Both the position numbers and the translations under genes were made by a program. A stretch of 60,357 nt of DNA. Origin: Paraglaciecola hydrolytica. GTDB lineage: Bacteria; Pseudomonadota; Gammaproteobacteria; Enterobacterales; Alteromonadaceae. The stretch covers positions 96,670 to 157,026 of the forward strand of contig NZ_LSNE01000009.1 of NCBI RefSeq assembly GCF_001565895.1, in the 5' to 3' direction. Below the pieces are notes generated by a model that saw only the letters and a program-made list of their open reading frames with translations, was not told the origin of the DNA and searched no databases. Numbering within the stretch: the first letter of the stretch is position 1; every line of letters starts with the position of its first letter. Shown in pieces: positions 1-7,984 of the stretch.

Positions 1-45
1 CTGGTAACACGCGCTCCTCAAAGTGGCGTTGACGTTCAGGCATAA
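1..45 (+). CDS. 3' end of an upstream gene, possibly grpE
   Basis: Frame 1 is open from the window edge and closes with TAA at 43-45, giving the 14-residue tail LVTRAPQSGVDVQA. Nothing in so short a tail is diagnostic. A valine-rich strand followed by a short variable tail would fit the end of GrpE, which often sits next to dnaK, but this is a guess from context. It could also be chance open frame. Confidence 0.3.
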   Translation: MVTRAPQSGVDVQA

Positions 46-95
46 TTAAATAAACAAATAAGTGCATAAAAAAGGCATATTTTTATTAAATTGTA

Positions 96-120
96 TTGAA
101 AATAAAAATAATAACCCCAC
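96..120 (+). promoter_or_regulatory. Sigma32-like heat-shock promoter of dnaK
   Basis: TTGAAA at 96-101 and CCCCAC at 115-120 are separated by 13 bases. This resembles the sigma32 (RpoH) pattern CTTGAAA-N13-CCCCAT seen before E. coli dnaK. Transcription would begin near 127, about 35 bases before the dnaK start at 162. A start at 162 is also favoured because any upstream in-frame start would fall inside this promoter. Confidence 0.6.
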
Positions 121-161
121 AAAGTGTACAGGCTTTTAGAACTAATTTTGGAGATAAACTA

Positions 162-2081
162 ATGGGTAGAATCATTGGCATAGATTTAGGTACAACCAAC
201 TCTTGTGTAGCTATTTTAGATGGCGGCAAGGCTAAAGTAATCGAAAACGCAGAGGGCGATCGCACAACTCCCTCTATCATCGCTTATACACAAGACGGTG
301 AAATTTTAGTCGGTCAACCGGCTAAACGTCAAGCGGTGACTAACCCAACCAACACGTTGTTTGCTATCAAGCGTTTGATTGGTCGTCGTTTTGAAGATAA
401 AGAAGTACAACGTGACATCGACATCATGCCTTATAAAATTGCTAAGGCTGACAATGGTGATGCATGGGTAGAAGCGAAAGGCGAAAGAATGGCGCCACCG
501 CAAATTTCTGCTGAAGTACTGAAAAAAATGAAAAAAACCGCTGAAGATTATCTTGGCGAAGAAGTAACTGCTGCGGTTATTACCGTTCCTGCTTACTTTA
601 ACGATGCACAGCGTCAAGCGACTAAAGATGCCGGCCGTATCGCTGGTTTAGATGTAAAACGTATTATCAACGAGCCTACCGCTGCTGCACTTGCCTATGG
701 TATGGACAAGAAAAAAGGCGACAGCGTTGTTGCAGTTTATGACTTAGGTGGTGGTACTTTTGATATTTCTATCATCGAAATCGACGAAGCTGATGGCGAA
801 CATACTTTTGAAGTATTAGCCACTAACGGTGATACCCACTTAGGTGGTGAAGATTTTGATAACCAAGTTATTAATTATTTGGTTGAAGAATTCAAAAAAG
901 ACAGCGGTATTGATTTACGTAAAGATCCTTTGGCCATGCAACGTTTGAAAGAAGCAGGCGAAAAAGCCAAAATCGAACTTTCTTCTGCTCAGCAAACTGA
1001 AGTTAACTTGCCCTACGTAACGGCTGACGCTTCTGGTCCTAAGCATTTAGCCATTAAATTGACTCGTGCTAAGTTAGAATCTTTAGTAGAAAAAATGGTT
1101 AAAGCGACCCTTGAGCCACTTAAACAAGCTTTAGCTGATGCTGATCTGACTGTAAATGATATCAACGATATCATCTTGGTTGGTGGTCAAACTCGTATGC
1201 CTTTAGTGCAAAAATACGTGACTGAATTCTTCGGTAAAGAGCCACGTAAAGATGTTAACCCTGATGAAGCCGTTGCCGTAGGCGCAGCAATTCAAGGTGG
1301 CGTATTATCTGGTGATGTAAAAGACGTATTGTTACTTGACGTAACACCATTGTCTTTAGGTATCGAGACCATGGGCGGCGTAATGACGGCGCTTATCGAG
1401 AAAAACACCACAGTACCAACCAAGAAGTCACAGACGTTCTCTACTGCGGAAGATAACCAATCTGCGGTTACGGTACATGTACTACAAGGTGAGCGTAAAC
1501 AAGCCTCTGGCAACAAGTCTTTAGGTCAGTTTAACCTTGAAGGTATTCGCCCTGCACAGCGCGGTGCACCTCAAATCGAAGTCACTTTTGACATTGATGC
1601 CGATGGTATTTTGCATGTATCTGCTAAAGATAAAGATACTAATAAAGAGCAAAAAATCACCATTAAAGCCTCTTCTGGTTTAACCGACGCTGAAATCGAG
1701 CAAATGGTACAAGATGCTGAAGCTAACAAAGACGCAGATAAAAAGTTTGAAGAGTTAGTCCAAGCACGTAACCAAGCTGATGGCATGGTACACGGTACTC
1801 GCAAGCAAGTTGAAGAAGCCGGTGATGCCTTAAGTGATGAAGACAAAGCTGAAATCGAAACGGCGATAACTGCTCTTGAAAAAGCCATTAAAGGTGACAC
1901 CAAGGAAGAAATCGAAGCTAAGACTCAAGAATTGATTCAAGCTTCAGCTAAATTGATGGAAGTGGCGCAAGCTAAAGCCGGTGCTCAAGGTGCAGAACCA
2001 CAAGACGCTGGTTCTTCAGCTAAGCAAGATGACGATGTTGTTGACGCTGAGTTTGAAGAAGTAAAAGACGACAAAAAGTAA
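162..2081 (+). CDS. dnaK: Molecular chaperone DnaK (Hsp70)
   Basis: DnaK is the ATP-dependent cytoplasmic Hsp70 chaperone that works with DnaJ and GrpE. The ATPase domain shows the phosphate loop GIDLGTTNS near residue 7, GGTFDIS near 195 and VGGQTRMP near 340. The substrate-binding and lid domains follow. The acidic tail ends EEVKDDKK, the usual proteobacterial EEVKDD-type end. Length is 639 residues against 638 in E. coli. The start at 162 is chosen because it gives the conserved [10 protein letters not shown] terminus and follows GGAG at a good distance. Earlier in-frame starts near 96 would lie in the promoter. dnaJ follows after 149 bases with a hairpin between, so partial read-through is likely. 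Confidence 0.98.
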   Translation: MGRIIGIDLGTTNSCVAILDGGKAKVIENAEGDRTTPSIIAYTQDGEILVGQPAKRQAVTNPTNTLFAIKRLIGRRFEDKEVQRDIDIMPYKIAKADNGDAWVEAKGERMAPPQISAEVLKKMKKTAEDYLGEEVTAAVITVPAYFNDAQRQATKDAGRIAGLDVKRIINEPTAAALAYGMDKKKGDSVVAVYDLGGGTFDISIIEIDEADGEHTFEVLATNGDTHLGGEDFDNQVINYLVEEFKKDSGIDLRKDPLAMQRLKEAGEKAKIELSSAQQTEVNLPYVTADASGPKHLAIKLTRAKLESLVEKMVKATLEPLKQALADADLTVNDINDIILVGGQTRMPLVQKYVTEFFGKEPRKDVNPDEAVAVGAAIQGGVLSGDVKDVLLLDVTPLSLGIETMGGVMTALIEKNTTVPTKKSQTFSTAEDNQSAVTVHVLQGERKQASGNKSLGQFNLEGIRPAQRGAPQIEVTFDIDADGILHVSAKDKDTNKEQKITIKASSGLTDAEIEQMVQDAEANKDADKKFEELVQARNQADGMVHGTRKQVEEAGDALSDEDKAEIETAITALEKAIKGDTKEEIEAKTQELIQASAKLMEVAQAKAGAQGAEPQDAGSSAKQDDDVVDAEFEEVKDDKK

Positions 2082-2097
2082 TTTTTGTTTACTCATT

Positions 2098-2121
2098 AAC
2101 CTAAGCATTGTTGCTTAGGTT
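2098..2121 (+). terminator. Hairpin after dnaK
   Basis: AACCTAAGCA (2098-2107) and TGCTTAGGTT (2112-2121) form a perfect 10-bp stem with a 4-base loop, 16 bases after the dnaK stop. No T-run follows, so it may be an mRNA-stabilising or attenuating hairpin rather than a full terminator. Confidence 0.5.
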
Positions 2122-2129
2122 ACAAACTT

Positions 2130-2167
2130 GGCGCAGCGGGTAAACCGGTTTGCGCCTTGTTTGTTTT
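2130..2167 (+). terminator. Putative intrinsic terminator between dnaK and dnaJ
   Basis: GGCGCA (2130-2135) pairs with TGCGCC (2151-2156) around a loop that contains the palindrome AAACCGGTTT. It is followed by the T-rich tail TTGTTTGTTTT. It probably sets a lower level of dnaJ relative to dnaK. Confidence 0.5.
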
Positions 2168-2230
2168 AGCAAATCCTTAGAATAACTGTTAAAAACAGCC
2201 AGAATTACCTTATCAGGATACACAAGTAAT

Positions 2231-3370
2231 ATGTCGAAGCGAGATTATTATGAAGTGTTAGGTGTGGACAAAAGTGCCGCCGAACGCGATATAAAAAAGG
2301 CCTATAAACGCCTTGCGATGAAGTATCACCCCGATCGTAATCAGGGTGATAAAGCCATGGAGGAAAAGTTTAAAGAAATTCAAGAAGCCCATGAAATCTT
2401 AACGGATTCGCAAAAACGCGCGGCATATGATCAATATGGTCATGCAGGTGTTGATCCTAATCGTGGTGGTGGTCGAGGGCAGCAAGGTGCTGACTTCGGA
2501 GATATCTTCGGTGATGTATTTGGCGATATTTTTGGCGGTGGTGGACGAGGTGGCAGACAGTCACGAGCGCGTCAGGGCTCAGACCTTCGTTATAATCTTG
2601 AATTAAGTCTTGAAGAAGCGGTACGCGGTAAAAGCGTGGAAATTCGAGTGCCTACTTTAGCTGAATGTGAAACTTGTCATGGTTCAGGTGCGAAAAAAGG
2701 CTCTAACCCAGTGACTTGTTCAACCTGTCACGGGCAAGGCCAAGTACAAATGCGCCAGGGCTTTTTTGCCGTGCAGCAAACCTGTCCTACTTGTGCGGGC
2801 AAAGGTAAAATCGTTAAAGATCCCTGTACCCCTTGTCGTGGACATGGCCGTGTTGAAAAAACCAAAACCTTGTCAGTTAAAGTGCCTGCTGGTGTAGATA
2901 CCGGTGACAGAATTCGTTTAACTGGTGAAGGTGAAGCCGGAGAAATGGGCGCGCCAGCCGGTGATTTGTATGTGCAAGTGCACGTGAAAGAGCACAAAAT
3001 ATTCACTCGCGAAGGCAATAATCTTTATTGTGAAGTGCCCTTAAGCTTTACGCGAGCGGCCTTAGGTGGCGAGATTGAAGTGCCTACTTTAGAAGGTAAA
3101 GTCAAACTCAAAGTTACAGCAGAAACCCAAACCGGTAAAATGTTCCGTTTACGTGATAAAGGCGTTAAGTCAGTGCGCAGTGGCAGTGTGGGTGATTTGA
3201 TCTGTAAAGTAGTAATCGAAACACCAGTAAACCTGAGTACCCGTCAAAAAGAGCTATTAGAAGAGCTTGAAGATTCTATGGGTAAAGGCAAAGACGTTGC
3301 AAAAAACCGCCCTAAAGAAAGTGGCTTTTTTGATGGAGTTAAGAAGTTTTTTGACGACTTAACCAACTAA
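2231..3370 (+). CDS. dnaJ: Co-chaperone DnaJ (Hsp40)
   Basis: DnaJ delivers unfolded proteins to DnaK and stimulates its ATPase. The N-terminal J domain carries the HPD motif at residues 33-35. A Gly/Phe-rich segment follows at about 75-110 ([16 protein letters not shown]). The zinc region has four CxxCxGxG repeats: [24 protein letters not shown] and CTPCRGHG. The C-terminal substrate-binding domains complete a 379-residue protein, close to the 376 of E. coli. It is a full type I DnaJ. It lies 149 bases after dnaK in the conserved order and ends before a clear terminator. Confidence 0.98.
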   Translation: MSKRDYYEVLGVDKSAAERDIKKAYKRLAMKYHPDRNQGDKAMEEKFKEIQEAHEILTDSQKRAAYDQYGHAGVDPNRGGGRGQQGADFGDIFGDVFGDIFGGGGRGGRQSRARQGSDLRYNLELSLEEAVRGKSVEIRVPTLAECETCHGSGAKKGSNPVTCSTCHGQGQVQMRQGFFAVQQTCPTCAGKGKIVKDPCTPCRGHGRVEKTKTLSVKVPAGVDTGDRIRLTGEGEAGEMGAPAGDLYVQVHVKEHKIFTREGNNLYCEVPLSFTRAALGGEIEVPTLEGKVKLKVTAETQTGKMFRLRDKGVKSVRSGSVGDLICKVVIETPVNLSTRQKELLEELEDSMGKGKDVAKNRPKESGFFDGVKKFFDDLTN

Positions 3371-3400
3371 TCTGTTTGTAGTTTTGCTTTGTTATTATAA

Positions 3401-3427
3401 AAAACCATTCAACTGAATGGTTTTTTT
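3401..3427 (+). terminator. Intrinsic terminator of dnaK-dnaJ
   Basis: CCATTC (3405-3410), loop AACT and GAATGG (3415-3420) are flanked by AAAA upstream and seven T downstream. This is a classic rho-independent terminator 30 bases after the dnaJ stop. Confidence 0.85.
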
Positions 3428-3529
3428 ATGGGTGTTAAATACCTAAAATTTATGCAAGAATTCTGTTGCTTCCAAGCGAGTTGGAGCTGCAGTCAAAGGA
3501 CTGTTTAACGTGATTTATTAAGGATAAAA

Positions 3530-3967
3530 ATGAAAAAATTATTAGCTGTTTTCTTAAGCATGGGTATCGTGTTTAGTGCGGTGGCAGAGCAAGCCAGTAA
3601 AGAAAGCGTCGAAAAGTTAATGGTACTTACGGGTGCTAGTGATATGGGTAAACAAATGATGGGCCAGATGTTGCCGGCTATGCAGCAAATGATACCTGAT
3701 GCTCCACCTGCGTTTTGGCAAAGTGTAACCGAAGAAATCAATATGGATGAAATGGTGGCTTTGATCGTGCCAGTTTATCAAAAACATTTAACTGAAGAAG
3801 ACATTCAACATATGTTGAAATTCTTCAGTACACCAGCGGGTAAAAAATTGATTTCAGTACAACCTGTTATCATGCAAGAGTCGATGATGATCGGCCAGCA
3901 ATGGGGCCAACAGTTGTTTATGCGCGCTAAACAAAAATACGATGCAATGACGCCTGCAGCTAATTAA
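3530..3967 (+). CDS. DUF2059-type exported protein
   Basis: This 145-residue protein has a signal peptide (MKKLLAVFLSMGIVFSAVAE, cleavage near residue 19) and a helical, methionine-rich body. The body contains the DUF2059-like stretch LTEEDIQHMLKFFSTPAGKK near residues 87-106. DUF2059 proteins are periplasmic and of unknown function. AAGGATAAAAATG supplies a Shine-Dalgarno sequence 5-8 bases before the start. It stands alone between the dnaJ terminator and a repeat element. The family call rests on the FFxTPxGKK-like signature and is fairly secure. No function can be assigned. Confidence 0.85.
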   Translation: MKKLLAVFLSMGIVFSAVAEQASKESVEKLMVLTGASDMGKQMMGQMLPAMQQMIPDAPPAFWQSVTEEINMDEMVALIVPVYQKHLTEEDIQHMLKFFSTPAGKKLISVQPVIMQESMMIGQQWGQQLFMRAKQKYDAMTPAAN

Positions 3968-3998
3968 TTTTTCTCAGAGCGACGTTGTTTATATTGTA

Positions 3999-4141
3999 TA
4001 TACCCAAAATTATTGAAATTGCACGGCGGTTGCAAACGAATGAGACTCCATGCGCTTAGCCGTACTAAGTGCTAAGTTATTTGCATATCATGGCAAATGC
4101 GTGGCGCCGACAAACGTGTAGTTTCAAGGATGAAGGGTATT
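3999..4141 (+). repeat. Palindromic intergenic repeat, copy A
   Basis: The element begins TATACCCAAAATTATTGAAA and ends with a GTTTCAAGGATGAAGGGTAT stretch. Its ends are inverted (TATACCC against GGGTAT, and TTGAAATTGCACG against CGTGTAGTTTCAA with only G-U-compatible differences), so the RNA or single strand could fold into one long hairpin. Related copies lie at 37598-37679 (+) and 44406-44561 (-). I associate similar elements with Alteromonadales genomes; this is from memory. Confidence 0.75.
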
Positions 4142-4210
4142 ATAGAGCGTTAAACAACAAACTCTAAACCTAGCTTAGTTGTTTAAGCCTTTAGTTTGTA
4201 AAAGGAAAGT

Positions 4211-4594
4211 ATGCTTAGCCGTATCCACCATGCAGCGATTATTTGCTCCGATTACCAAGTGTCTAAACGCTTTTATACAGAGACTTTGGGCTTAGCCATT
4301 GTTGCCGAAAACTATCGAGCAGAGCGCGATTCATACAAATTAGATTTAGCTTTGCCTGATGGCGGGCAACTAGAGTTGTTTTCTTTTCCAAAACCACCAA
4401 CCAGACCCAGCCGGCCTGAAGCTTGTGGTTTGCGTCATCTAGCCTTTGTGGTTGAGTCCGTCGAGCAGGTTAAGCAACTTTTAGAATCAAAAGGAATTGC
4501 TGTCGAGCCAATTCGCATAGATGAGTTTACTGATAAAGCTTATACCTTTTTCAGCGATCCAGATGGTTTACCCTTAGAACTCTATCAGGCTTGA
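4211..4594 (+). CDS. VOC-family protein, YaeR/GloA2-like
   Basis: A 127-residue single-domain vicinal-oxygen-chelate (glyoxalase fold) protein. Likely metal ligands are His6 or His7 (IHHAAI), Glu55 (QLELF), His76 (LRHLAFVV) and Glu123 (LPLELYQ), the spacing expected in this fold. The central stretch FSFPKPPTRPSRPEACGLRH resembles E. coli YaeR, a putative lactoylglutathione-lyase-like enzyme without a firm substrate. AAAGGAAAGTATG gives a good ribosome-binding site. The following gene starts at or just after its stop, so the two may be co-transcribed. Confidence 0.9.
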   Translation: MLSRIHHAAIICSDYQVSKRFYTETLGLAIVAENYRAERDSYKLDLALPDGGQLELFSFPKPPTRPSRPEACGLRHLAFVVESVEQVKQLLESKGIAVEPIRIDEFTDKAYTFFSDPDGLPLELYQA

Positions 4595-4608
4595 AAACTT
4601 CCTTGGCT

Positions 4609-5013
4609 ATGGAGAAATATAAATTGGTAGATCGGCGGAAATTTATTGTGTGGCTAAGTGCATTAAGCTTAAGCCCGTTTTTATCTAAAGCATCTTATGC
4701 AAAACAACAAGGTAATAAACCCATGTATGGATTGATTGGCAAAATGTTATGTGTCGAAGGTAAACGTGATGAGCTGGCGAGTATACTCGTTAAGGGAATT
4801 GCTGGTATGCCGGGTTGTTTAAGTTATATTGTGGCAAATGACAATATCGACCCAAATGCACTATGGATCACTGAGGTGTGGTTAACTCAAACAGATCATA
4901 AATCATCACTTGCTTTGCCTTCAGTGCAAGAAGCAATAAAACAAGGCAGACCGTTTATCACAGGTTTTGGAGAACGCTTTGAAACTACACCCATTGGTGG
5001 GCAGGGTCTTTAA
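4609..5013 (+). CDS. Antibiotic biosynthesis monooxygenase-fold protein with TAT-like signal
   Basis: The N-terminus reads MEKYKLVDRRKFIVWLSALS, a twin-arginine-like motif followed by a hydrophobic stretch and SKASYA, so export through the TAT pathway is plausible. The remaining 100 residues match the dimeric ABM/quinol monooxygenase fold: GLIGKMLCVEGKRDELASIL, then MPGCLSYIVANDN, ALWITEVW and a PF(I) near the end. An alternative TTG start at 4591 overlaps the previous stop (TTGA). I prefer the ATG at 4609 because it starts the signal peptide. The substrate is unknown. Confidence 0.8.
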   Translation: MEKYKLVDRRKFIVWLSALSLSPFLSKASYAKQQGNKPMYGLIGKMLCVEGKRDELASILVKGIAGMPGCLSYIVANDNIDPNALWITEVWLTQTDHKSSLALPSVQEAIKQGRPFITGFGERFETTPIGGQGL

Positions 5014-5046
5014 TACTAGTGTGTATCAACAATGTAAAACAAATAT

Positions 5047-5080
5047 AAACAAGCTAAGCGATTGTGTACCTAGCTTGTTT
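5047..5080. terminator. Bidirectional terminator between convergent genes
   Basis: AAACAAGCTA (5047-5056) and TAGCTTGTTT (5071-5080) form a perfect 10-bp stem with a 14-base loop. It lies between the plus-strand gene ending at 5013 and the minus-strand gene ending at 5092. A/T-rich flanks on both sides let it serve both directions. Confidence 0.65.
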
Positions 5081-5091
5081 ATTAAATCTGA

Positions 5092-5418
5092 TTACTGTTT
5101 TGTTGTTTGGATAAAGTTAACAACATCAGTAGCTTGACGATTTTCTGAAAATTCAGTTAAACCTTTACCGCCACAGCTAACGTTGTTTGAATCCAACACT
5201 AAATCTAATACTTTTTGCTTTGAGCTAGCCAAAACACCAACTTGACGAGAAACAGAACGTTTAAACAAGTTCACATCGTTAGTGACTGCTGCTTTACAGA
5301 AGCTAGCAAATTCAGTATCGCCAACATATTTTACTTTTTTAGCGCTTTCTAAAGCTGCGTTAGCATTGAATGACAAGCAAGCCGCAGATACAACAACAGA
5401 AATAAGTAACTTTTTCAT
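5092..5418 (-). CDS. DUF3718 exported small protein
   Basis: This 108-residue protein has a signal peptide (MKKLLISVVVSAACLSFNANA) and one compact domain. The domain has two cysteines (EFASFCKAAVTND and NNVSCGGKGL) that may form a disulphide. The pattern fits DUF3718, a family found mainly in Alteromonadales and of unknown function. The ATG at 5418 is chosen over an in-frame TTG two codons upstream because TTGGGG lies about 10 bases before the ATG. It is monocistronic, with a shared terminator downstream. Confidence 0.85.
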   Translation of the reverse strand: MKKLLISVVVSAACLSFNANAALESAKKVKYVGDTEFASFCKAAVTNDVNLFKRSVSRQVGVLASSKQKVLDLVLDSNNVSCGGKGLTEFSENRQATDVVNFIQTTKQ

Positions 5419-5865
5419 ATTCAATACCCCAATAGGTTGTTTAGATTTCTAGAATGTTGGTCAGCAACCAACGACTACAATAGTAATTAAATTACAAAAT
5501 AATGTTGTTTTTATTGTGTATGAGATTAATTAAGGTTATGTAAATTCGTTATGTTAATTAATTAACATTAATTAAGTTATTGATTTATAAGGTTTGTATT
5601 TGTTTTATTATTGCTATTTGGAATATGGTTATGTGAATTTCATCTTAAAAAGTGTAATTAAATTACGATATTTAAGCTTGTAACGAGAATTGAGTGCGAT
5701 TTATTAACATAATCAGAGGGAAAATGTGACTCATTGGAGGCATTTGTTACCCACACTGAGACTATTTGGCTAAAAATAATACCAGAGTGGGTAGCTGTAC
5801 AGCAGCGCTAAACAGTATTTTACAAGTAAATGGTCGCTGTTGTTTGGTTTAGTCTATTGTTAACG
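5419..5865. other. AT-rich gene-free stretch
   Basis: About 450 bases without a credible reading frame. It must contain the promoter of the DUF3718 gene (5418, leftward) and lies downstream of the cytochrome c' gene. ACAGCAGCG near 5800 and CGCTGTTGT near 5833 could pair over a long loop with one G-U pair, and TACCCAC/GTGGGTA form another weak inverted repeat near 5750-5793. No specific regulatory element is convincing. Confidence 0.5.
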
Positions 5866-6342
5866 TTAATCCGCTCTGAAATTTTTATGGCAATCAGAAC
5901 AAGCGTCTTTAACCGCCTTTAATTGACTAGGTAAACTATCAATGTCCGCTTGGCTGGCTAGTTCTACCAAGGTTGTTGTTTGTGCTATTAAGCCCTTCGC
6001 TTTGGTAGAAAATTTATCAGGATCTTGCCAGATAGCCGCTAAAGCATCGGTTTTAATTCCGCTTTCTGCGCCACTACCTGCAGGAAACCAGTCAGCTAAT
6101 ACGGCCGCATTCATACTCAGGGTTTGCGCCGCTTCTTGTATTTTGGTGACGTCTGCTTGATCGGCTTTTAGTTGTTCGTTAATGGCTTTCATGGCGCCAC
6201 CCATTTTTTTGAGCTTGCCTTGACGCGACTCAATTATCGACGCTGTATCCACTGCTTGCGCAGGGCTTGCTGCAGTCATAAAAGTCACGCCTACAATATT
6301 CGCCATAATAGCGATACTTAAAATGTTTTTTTTCAATGTCAT
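5866..6342 (-). CDS. Cytochrome c' (c556 class) periplasmic haem protein
   Basis: A 158-residue exported protein. Signal peptide residues 1-30 end near SPAQAVD, a four-helix body follows, and the haem-binding motif C148-S-D-C-H152 sits only six residues from the C-terminus. That is the hallmark of the cytochrome c'/c556 family, whose members carry electrons or bind NO. It faces a cytochrome b561 gene transcribed divergently from 6552, and the pair is a common arrangement in which the b-type protein in the inner membrane passes electrons to the c-type partner. Partner and function are inferred from context. Confidence 0.9.
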   Translation of the reverse strand: MTLKKNILSIAIMANIVGVTFMTAASPAQAVDTASIIESRQGKLKKMGGAMKAINEQLKADQADVTKIQEAAQTLSMNAAVLADWFPAGSGAESGIKTDALAAIWQDPDKFSTKAKGLIAQTTTLVELASQADIDSLPSQLKAVKDACSDCHKNFRAD

Positions 6343-6551
6343 AAGTCCGTCTCTAATGTAAGTATTTTAAGATCGTTGTAAAAGGAGTCGCTATTTAAAC
6401 TGCTACATCCACGGCAAATACTAACGTAAAGTTGCACAAATCAATATAAATAACACTCATTTTTAAGTTTAAATCTTGACGCTGAAACTACACATATTGT
6501 GAGCACATACGTGATCCGTTACTCTAGATTTTTAATATTCAAATAGACATC

Positions 6552-7208
6552 ATGAAAACTAGCCAATTAAAACAAAAGAAAGTTTGGGATTTACCCATAC
6601 GTTTAATTCACTGGTCCCTGGTCATATTGATTGCAGTACTGTGGTGGACAGCTGAAAACGATCAAATGGATAACCATCGTTTAGCTGGTTATGGCGTATT
6701 GGCATTGATTGTTTTTCGCCTTTATTGGGGCTTTGCTGGCAGTAATACTGCTAGGTTTTCTCACTTTATTAAATCACCCAGAGCAGCGTGGCAATATGGG
6801 CAAGGCTTATTTAAGCCAGAGCAAAGCAATAAAATCGGCCATAATCCTCTTGGCGGCTATAGCGTGGTATTGTTGTTATCTCTGCTGATCACACAAGTTG
6901 CATTAGGTCTTTTTGCCATTGATGTTGATGGTTGGGAAGCTGGACCTTTAAATCACTATATTTCCTTTGAAGCAGGGCGACTGTGTGCAACGTGGCACGA
7001 GTACACATTTAATATGCTTCTAGCTTGGATTGTTTTACATGTTGCTGTGGTCATGTATTACCTTTTGGTGCGTAAACAAAATCTTATAAAGGCGATGGTT
7101 ACTGGCCGTATTTCAAGTTTATATATAGGCGAATATCAAGGTGCCCACTTTATTCACATCATCATTGCCTTAGGTCTAGCTTTGTTGACGTTATGGTGGT
7201 TTATCTAA
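6552..7208 (+). CDS. Cytochrome b561 family inner-membrane protein
   Basis: A 218-residue membrane protein that starts with VWDLPIRLIHWSLVILIAVL, the typical b561/Ni-Fe hydrogenase cytochrome b signature. His20 and His42 (DNHRLAGYGVL) in the first helices, and His residues in the later helices (WHEYTFNMLLAWIVLH), are the likely haem ligands. About five membrane spans are visible, the last one C-terminal (IHIIIALGLALLTLWWF). It lies divergently to the cytochrome c' gene, its likely electron acceptor. No clear ribosome-binding site is seen; TAGACATCATG precedes the start. Confidence 0.9.
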   Translation: MKTSQLKQKKVWDLPIRLIHWSLVILIAVLWWTAENDQMDNHRLAGYGVLALIVFRLYWGFAGSNTARFSHFIKSPRAAWQYGQGLFKPEQSNKIGHNPLGGYSVVLLLSLLITQVALGLFAIDVDGWEAGPLNHYISFEAGRLCATWHEYTFNMLLAWIVLHVAVVMYYLLVRKQNLIKAMVTGRISSLYIGEYQGAHFIHIIIALGLALLTLWWFI

Positions 7209-7261
7209 GGTCTTTTGCGAAATTCAGCGGAGTTGTTTTTTCACACTCTAGTGATGGTTGA

Positions 7262-7903
7262 TTACAATTTTTTATCCAACAGCCAAACTTGTTGCTTAGC
7301 AGCAACTCGTCCTTTTAAACCGCCAACTAAGGGCTGATTGTACAAAAGTGTTAGCTTGTAGTGCTGTGCATAATGTTGTTTAACTTCGTCTGCAACGACA
7401 GAAAATGGCGGCCCGGGCATCGTATCTTGATCATAATCAAAGCTGATGAGTAATTGTTTGGCTCCTTGCGTGATAGCGTGCAGATGTTGGCTGTATAGAT
7501 GGCGCATAGCACTCGGCAATGCCACCAAGGCTGCACGGTCATAAATCCCATCAACCTGACCAAGTTGTTGTGCTGTTATTTTAAATATATCACCAACAAA
7601 TATGTCGAGATTAGGGCCTTGATAGCGCTTAGCTGTAAGCAAATCAGAGACGCGGGGCATAATATCCAATTGTTTAAACAGTTCCTTGATCGCTACTTCA
7701 CTTAGTTCAGCGCCGACTACTTGATAACCTAGGTCGAGTAACCAAGATATATCATGGGTTTTACCACATAGAGGAACGAATATTCGGCTCGCCTTAGGTA
7801 GGTCTAATTGATGGAAGTAACTAATTAATAAAGGGTTGATATCTCTTTCGTGAAAGCCAATTTCACCTTTTTCCCAGCGCTGATGCCAAAAATCTGCTTC
7901 CAT
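7262..7903 (-). CDS. tpm: Thiopurine S-methyltransferase
   Basis: A 213-residue cytoplasmic SAM-dependent methyltransferase. The N-terminus MEADFWHQRWEKGEIGFHER is highly characteristic of bacterial Tpm, which methylates thiopurines and in some bacteria selenite or tellurite compounds. The SAM-binding region FVPLCGKTHDISWLLDLGYQ near residues 42-61 and VGDIFK, YDRAALVALP follow in the usual order. Length fits the family (about 210-220). The gene is transcribed away from the cytochrome b561 gene end and lies about 80 bases downstream of the PH-domain pair, so it may be read with them. Confidence 0.95.
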   Translation of the reverse strand: MEADFWHQRWEKGEIGFHERDINPLLISYFHQLDLPKASRIFVPLCGKTHDISWLLDLGYQVVGAELSEVAIKELFKQLDIMPRVSDLLTAKRYQGPNLDIFVGDIFKITAQQLGQVDGIYDRAALVALPSAMRHLYSQHLHAITQGAKQLLISFDYDQDTMPGPPFSVVADEVKQHYAQHYKLTLLYNQPLVGGLKGRVAAKQQVWLLDKKL

Positions 7904-7984
7904 TTTCTCTTACCTTATACAAAGTGTTGTTAGGCGCCTAACTTGAATCTTAATGTGGTTAAAGTCAGTTAGGCTCTGCTCATG

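Noticed and set aside
96-161. N-terminal extension of DnaK
   Set aside because: It overlaps the sigma32-like promoter, has no ribosome-binding site, and family members start at [10 protein letters not shown].
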